In this document: positions 15,478 to 19,210 of the stretch, one piece after another
Position numbering within the stretch: position 1 is the first letter of the stretch
How the letters are laid out: each line of letters begins with the position of its first letter
NCBI GenBank assembly: GCA_002389785.1
Contig: DGQS01000191.1
Span: forward strand, 1 to 19,210
DNA length: 19,210 nucleotides
Origin: Bacteroidetes bacterium UBA4408
GTDB lineage: Bacteria > Bacteroidota > Bacteroidia > UBA4408
Reading direction: 5' to 3'
Program-made: the position numbers and the translations under genes
The notes under the pieces: generated by a model
What the model was told of the DNA's origin: nothing
Database searches by the model: none
Seen by the model: only the letters and a program-made list of their open reading frames with translations

Positions 15478-16501
15478 GTTGCAAGTTGGTAAAAAGGTTC
15501 AACAAGCGCTCATGCGACTTGCCATCGATTAGTTTTTTTTGGGCATTCAGCATTTTACTGGCTAACACAGGATCTGTGATATACTCATTTAGTACAGATG
15601 TAATTTGTGTATTCCTAACTGTAGTTAAATCACCAAGGTTATGTAAACATTTCTGTTGTGTAAGTCCTTTTAAAATTTCAAGTTGATTGTCGGCTGTATA
15701 TCCTCCGATTATTGGAATACCAACGGCACAAGCTTCAATGGCGGTGGTACTGGCAGGACAAATTAATAAATCGTTAGCCACAAGTTCTTCACACAATTGT
15801 GTAGCTGAAAGATTACTTTTTAATGTGAACTTTTTGCTTTTTGTGGTTGTAATGTAGGCTTGAATTTGTTCAAAATGCACATTTACTTTACCGAGGAGCA
15901 AACAAACTTCCTTAATTGATTCAATGTTTTCGAGCACCTGAATAAATTTTAAGCTAACGTTGTGTACATCAGCACCACCCATACTCAGCATTACTTTTGA
16001 TATGGAATTTATAGTTCGAGTTGAACTATACTGAATAAATTCATGACGTAACAAGGCGTAAGATGAGCCCAAGCAAAGTTGTGTATAAGGTTCTGCATCG
16101 TACTGCAACTGATTTGCCAATGGAGCATGATTAATTACCACATCGGCAACCTGGTGAAAGCTGTTTAAATCGTCGATATACACCAGTTTTTTACAAGCCT
16201 TTTTTAAGGTGCTTTGGTAAGAGGTAGTAAAGTTATATCCATCCAAAACTACCATGCAATCTTTGCTTATATAATTGCTACACAGGTACTGCGCCTCTTT
16301 TTGAAAGTTTGTTTCTTCCGGAAGTGATACTACTTGATTGCAATAGGGTTGAAACAAGTCGTTTACATATGGAGTTAAATTTTGAACCCCAAATGTGATT
16401 TCAAAATTATTTTTCAGCGCATCGGCCACAGCCAGCAAACGCAGCAAATGTCCAAGACCAATTGAACTATTCCCATCTGCTCTGAAAAACAATTTTTGCA
16501 T
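15464..16501 (-). CDS. pseG: PseG-like UDP-2,4-diacetamido-2,4,6-trideoxy-altrose hydrolase
   Basis: The 345-residue protein is a GT-B-fold hydrolase related to MurG and PseG. The diagnostic start RADGNSSIGLGHLLRLLAVA contains the likely catalytic His18. The C-terminal half carries the UDP-binding stretch LICPASTTAIEACAVGIPII. It removes UDP from the doubly acetylated altrose derivative, giving the free sugar used by PseI. Its ATG shares one base with the stop of the CMP-sugar synthetase (TAATG), and its end overlaps PseH, so the whole block looks translationally coupled. Confidence 0.86.
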   Translation of the reverse strand: MQKLFFRADGNSSIGLGHLLRLLAVADALKNNFEITFGVQNLTPYVNDLFQPYCNQVVSLPEETNFQKEAQYLCSNYISKDCMVVLDGYNFTTSYQSTLKKACKKLVYIDDLNSFHQVADVVINHAPLANQLQYDAEPYTQLCLGSSYALLRHEFIQYSSTRTINSISKVMLSMGGADVHNVSLKFIQVLENIESIKEVCLLLGKVNVHFEQIQAYITTTKSKKFTLKSNLSATQLCEELVANDLLICPASTTAIEACAVGIPIIGGYTADNQLEILKGLTQQKCLHNLGDLTTVRNTQITSVLNEYITDPVLASKMLNAQKKLIDGKSHERLLNLFTNLQHATV

Positions 16502-17235
16502 TATACTTTTTTTTGCTCGATGTGTTGATTAATTGCAACCAGTTCGGGATGTTGATGCAGTAGTTCACAAATTTCAGAAGCTGTTTTTGTAGCAGCGTGG
16601 TATTGTTCAATTAGTATTTTAATGAGTTCAAAATCTTCGGGAGTATCAACTGTAATGCGAAAATGGCTGTTATCAACCGCAGCCTTGTAATGCTTTAAGG
16701 TAAATTTATTTTCATGATTTTGATAAAAATAGGGAGTTACATGTTCTTTTTGAGTATCGCTGGCAGCTTTTTCATAAGCTTCTTTTAACATGTCGAAACT
16801 GAAAATTTCAAAATCAAAACCACGAGGAAATGTTCGTTCGATGCAATTTGAATAATAGAGCGAAGTAGAATTGTAAGCGAGGTATTTTTCGATCGCATCT
16901 TTAATCAAAACCCCATCAATTAAAGGGCAATCGGAAGTCACTCTAACGATTACTTCTAACTTAAACTGCAAGGCACATTCATAAAAACGACTTAGCACAT
17001 TTTGCTCGTCACCTCTTGAAAATGCTTGTTGTTGCTGTATGCAAAATTCTGCAATTCGATCATCGCTTACATTGGTGGTAGTTGCAAGGTAAATTGGAAA
17101 GCCGCTTTGTTGCAATCGATTTAAATGAATTTGCAACAAACTATTATTTCCCACAGATTTAAGAATTTTTCCCGGCAAACGGGTGCTGCTCATTCGGGCT
17201 TGCGAGATAATTCCAATCCTGGGTATTGGTTGCAT
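16501..17235 (-). CDS. SpsF-type cytidylyltransferase, probable CMP-pseudaminate synthetase (PseF role)
   Basis: This 244-residue protein is a CMP-sugar synthetase-fold (CTP_transf_3/SpsF) cytidylyltransferase. The nucleotide-binding motif ARMSSTRLPGKIL lies at 13-25, followed by RVTSDCPLIDGVLI with the metal-binding Asp residues, and PRGFDFEIF and FRITVDTPEDF. It should activate pseudaminic acid with CTP. It resembles the SpsF branch rather than classical PseF, but sits in the same operon position. It starts 3 bp after the PseB stop and its stop shares a base with the PseG start. Confidence 0.84.
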   Translation of the reverse strand: MQPIPRIGIISQARMSSTRLPGKILKSVGNNSLLQIHLNRLQQSGFPIYLATTTNVSDDRIAEFCIQQQQAFSRGDEQNVLSRFYECALQFKLEVIVRVTSDCPLIDGVLIKDAIEKYLAYNSTSLYYSNCIERTFPRGFDFEIFSFDMLKEAYEKAASDTQKEHVTPYFYQNHENKFTLKHYKAAVDNSHFRITVDTPEDFELIKILIEQYHAATKTASEICELLHQHPELVAINQHIEQKKV

Positions 17236-17238
17236 GAA

Positions 17239-18264
<1,026 letters not shown>

Positions 18265-18272
18265 TTATTGAG

Positions 18273-18280
18273 CAAAGATA
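18273..18280 (-). promoter_or_regulatory. Candidate Bacteroidota -7 promoter box before pseB
   Basis: Read on the minus strand, TATCTTTG matches the TAnnTTTG -7 element of Bacteroidota sigma factor promoters and sits 17 bp upstream of the pseB start. I do not see a good TTTG-type -33 element at the expected spacing, so this is only a candidate. Confidence 0.35.
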
Positions 18281-18322
18281 AATGTTTGAAGAATAGTTTG
18301 TTTATTGTTCATCGAATTTTAG

Positions 18323-19210
18323 CTAACCCTTATGCTTTTCGTAATGCCACACAGTTACAGGGAACTCGCCGACAAAAACTTTTTCTCTAGAAAATTCTGA
18401 TTCAATTCGTTGTTGCGTGGGTTTATCGTTTATAAACAAACTTTTACCGGCAAAACTTTCATAGGTAGTAATCACATACAAATCAATCGGAAGCTTCATC
18501 AATGAATCGAGTTCAGAAACCTGATTAAGAGCGATAATGCTAGGGTCGTAAAATTTAATTTCTGTTTTTCCTAAGGAGTTTGCAGCGACAAGTTTAGGAA
18601 GTGTACTTGGTTTATTTTGAACATAATTTACTGCGCCTTTATAGTCTTGTACAGTTTGATAACTCAAAGTATAGCCACTTATGTTAATTGCGCAAAATCC
18701 TACAAACAAACTTGCAGCTACTACTTTTAAGAAAGCTTTAGAAGATTGCCAACATTCAGCAATTACCAATGAAAACAAAAACAACAATAAAGGAATTTCA
18801 CAAATTAAGTAACGAGGAAAAAAGCCCGGTCCTGAAGGAACAAAAGCTGTAATAATAAATAACCAAATTGCCATACCAATAACTAGCATAAGGGTATTGC
18901 CTTTTTTAACCAGTCCCCATAAGCCAATGATAAAAAGGAGTATTAAAATACTGCTAAGCACCTTTAATTCAGAGTAGGCAAGCATAAAATGCAGCGCATC
19001 GAGTACTTGAGTAAAATAGTCGAATAGCGATTTAGTGCTGTTTGCCGTATCTAAAATATTCATAAAAATTACCGGCAATTGAGGAAGATACAAGAGCAAT
19101 ATTCCTAACATAGAGGCAATAAAAGCATGAAAGTAAATAGCTAAAAATGGACCTGAAAAAGTGAATGTCGAATTCTTAGCTATACGGGTAGCATATAAAT
19201 GAAATACAAT
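18323..19210 (-). CDS. C-terminal part of a polytopic membrane protein, possibly a GT-C/GT39-like glycosyltransferase
   Basis: The frame is open from the stop at 18323 to the right edge of the window (295 residues visible); the ATG at 19111 is probably internal, because coherent hydrophobic sequence continues beyond it (SGPFLAIYFHAFIASMLGIL). Visible membrane segments lie at about 23-50, 82-101, 107-124, 134-154 and 161-181 of the fragment, followed by a soluble C-terminal domain of about 110 residues. A FVPSGPGFFPRYLICEIPLLL segment with Arg-Tyr at a membrane boundary resembles ArnT/PMT-like transferases that use lipid-linked sugars. The N-terminal catalytic part lies outside, so the family call is tentative. 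It lies 67 bp upstream of pseB in the same direction and may act on the same surface glycan. Confidence 0.6.
   Translation of the reverse strand: MVFHLYATRIAKNSTFTFSGPFLAIYFHAFIASMLGILLLYLPQLPVIFMNILDTANSTKSLFDYFTQVLDALHFMLAYSELKVLSSILILLFIIGLWGLVKKGNTLMLVIGMAIWLFIITAFVPSGPGFFPRYLICEIPLLLFLFSLVIAECWQSSKAFLKVVAASLFVGFCAINISGYTLSYQTVQDYKGAVNYVQNKPSTLPKLVAANSLGKTEIKFYDPSIIALNQVSELDSLMKLPIDLYVITTYESFAGKSLFINDKPTQQRIESEFSREKVFVGEFPVTVWHYEKHKG

Overview
The window comes from the chromosome of an AT-rich bacterium, most likely a member of the Bacteroidota. Supporting signs are very weak ribosome-binding sites, a TAnnTTTG-type promoter box upstream of the pseB-like gene, strong use of AT-rich codons, and family content common in that phylum (MocR regulator beside a PNPOx-like flavoprotein, DHCW cupin, serine hydrolase with lipocalin-like tail, DinB protein, DUF1272). 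I see no tRNA, rRNA, insertion sequence, CRISPR array or phage gene.

Left part (1-4777) holds small accessory and metabolic genes. A MocR/PdxR-type regulator, cut by the left edge, points left. A PNPOx/Nim-like flavoprotein points right and shares with it a 116-bp intergenic region rich in palindromes. Next come an aspartate/glutamate racemase homologue whose expected ATG start reads ATA, two adjacent GNAT acetyltransferases, a 416-bp stretch with only relic-like open frames, and a DHCW-type cupin.

Middle part (4822-11245) holds an exported beta-lactamase-fold serine hydrolase, a 446-bp gap with another relic-like frame and repeated CAATGCAAG motifs, and then a tightly packed run of five genes. 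These are a GlxA-type AraC regulator, an exported M1-aminopeptidase-fold protein that has lost all of its catalytic and zinc-binding residues, an unrecognised gene broken by a one-base frameshift, a DinB-family protein and a DUF1272 zinc-ribbon protein. Several of them overlap by a few bases.

Right part (11315-19210, all on the minus strand) is a surface-sugar cluster. Reading in the direction of transcription: the end of a polytopic membrane protein (possibly a GT-C glycosyltransferase), PseB-like dehydratase, SpsF-type CMP-sugar synthetase, PseG-like hydrolase, PseH-like acetyltransferase, PseI-like synthase, then HisH-like glutaminase, AglZ/HisF2-like ammonia-channel partner and a WbpG/WbuX-type N-acetyl sugar amidotransferase. 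Together they would make a CMP-activated pseudaminic acid and convert one N-acetyl group to an acetamidino group using ammonia from glutamine. The PLP aminotransferase step (PseC) is not encoded in the window. The HisF homologue has Tyr where histidine-pathway HisF has its catalytic Asp11, which argues for the sugar-amidination role rather than histidine synthesis.

The strongest points for a second look are the catalytically dead M1-fold protein, the acetamidino-pseudaminate cassette without PseC, the ATA start of the racemase, and the operator-like palindromes of the MocR region. I did not find a clearly new defence or mobile system.
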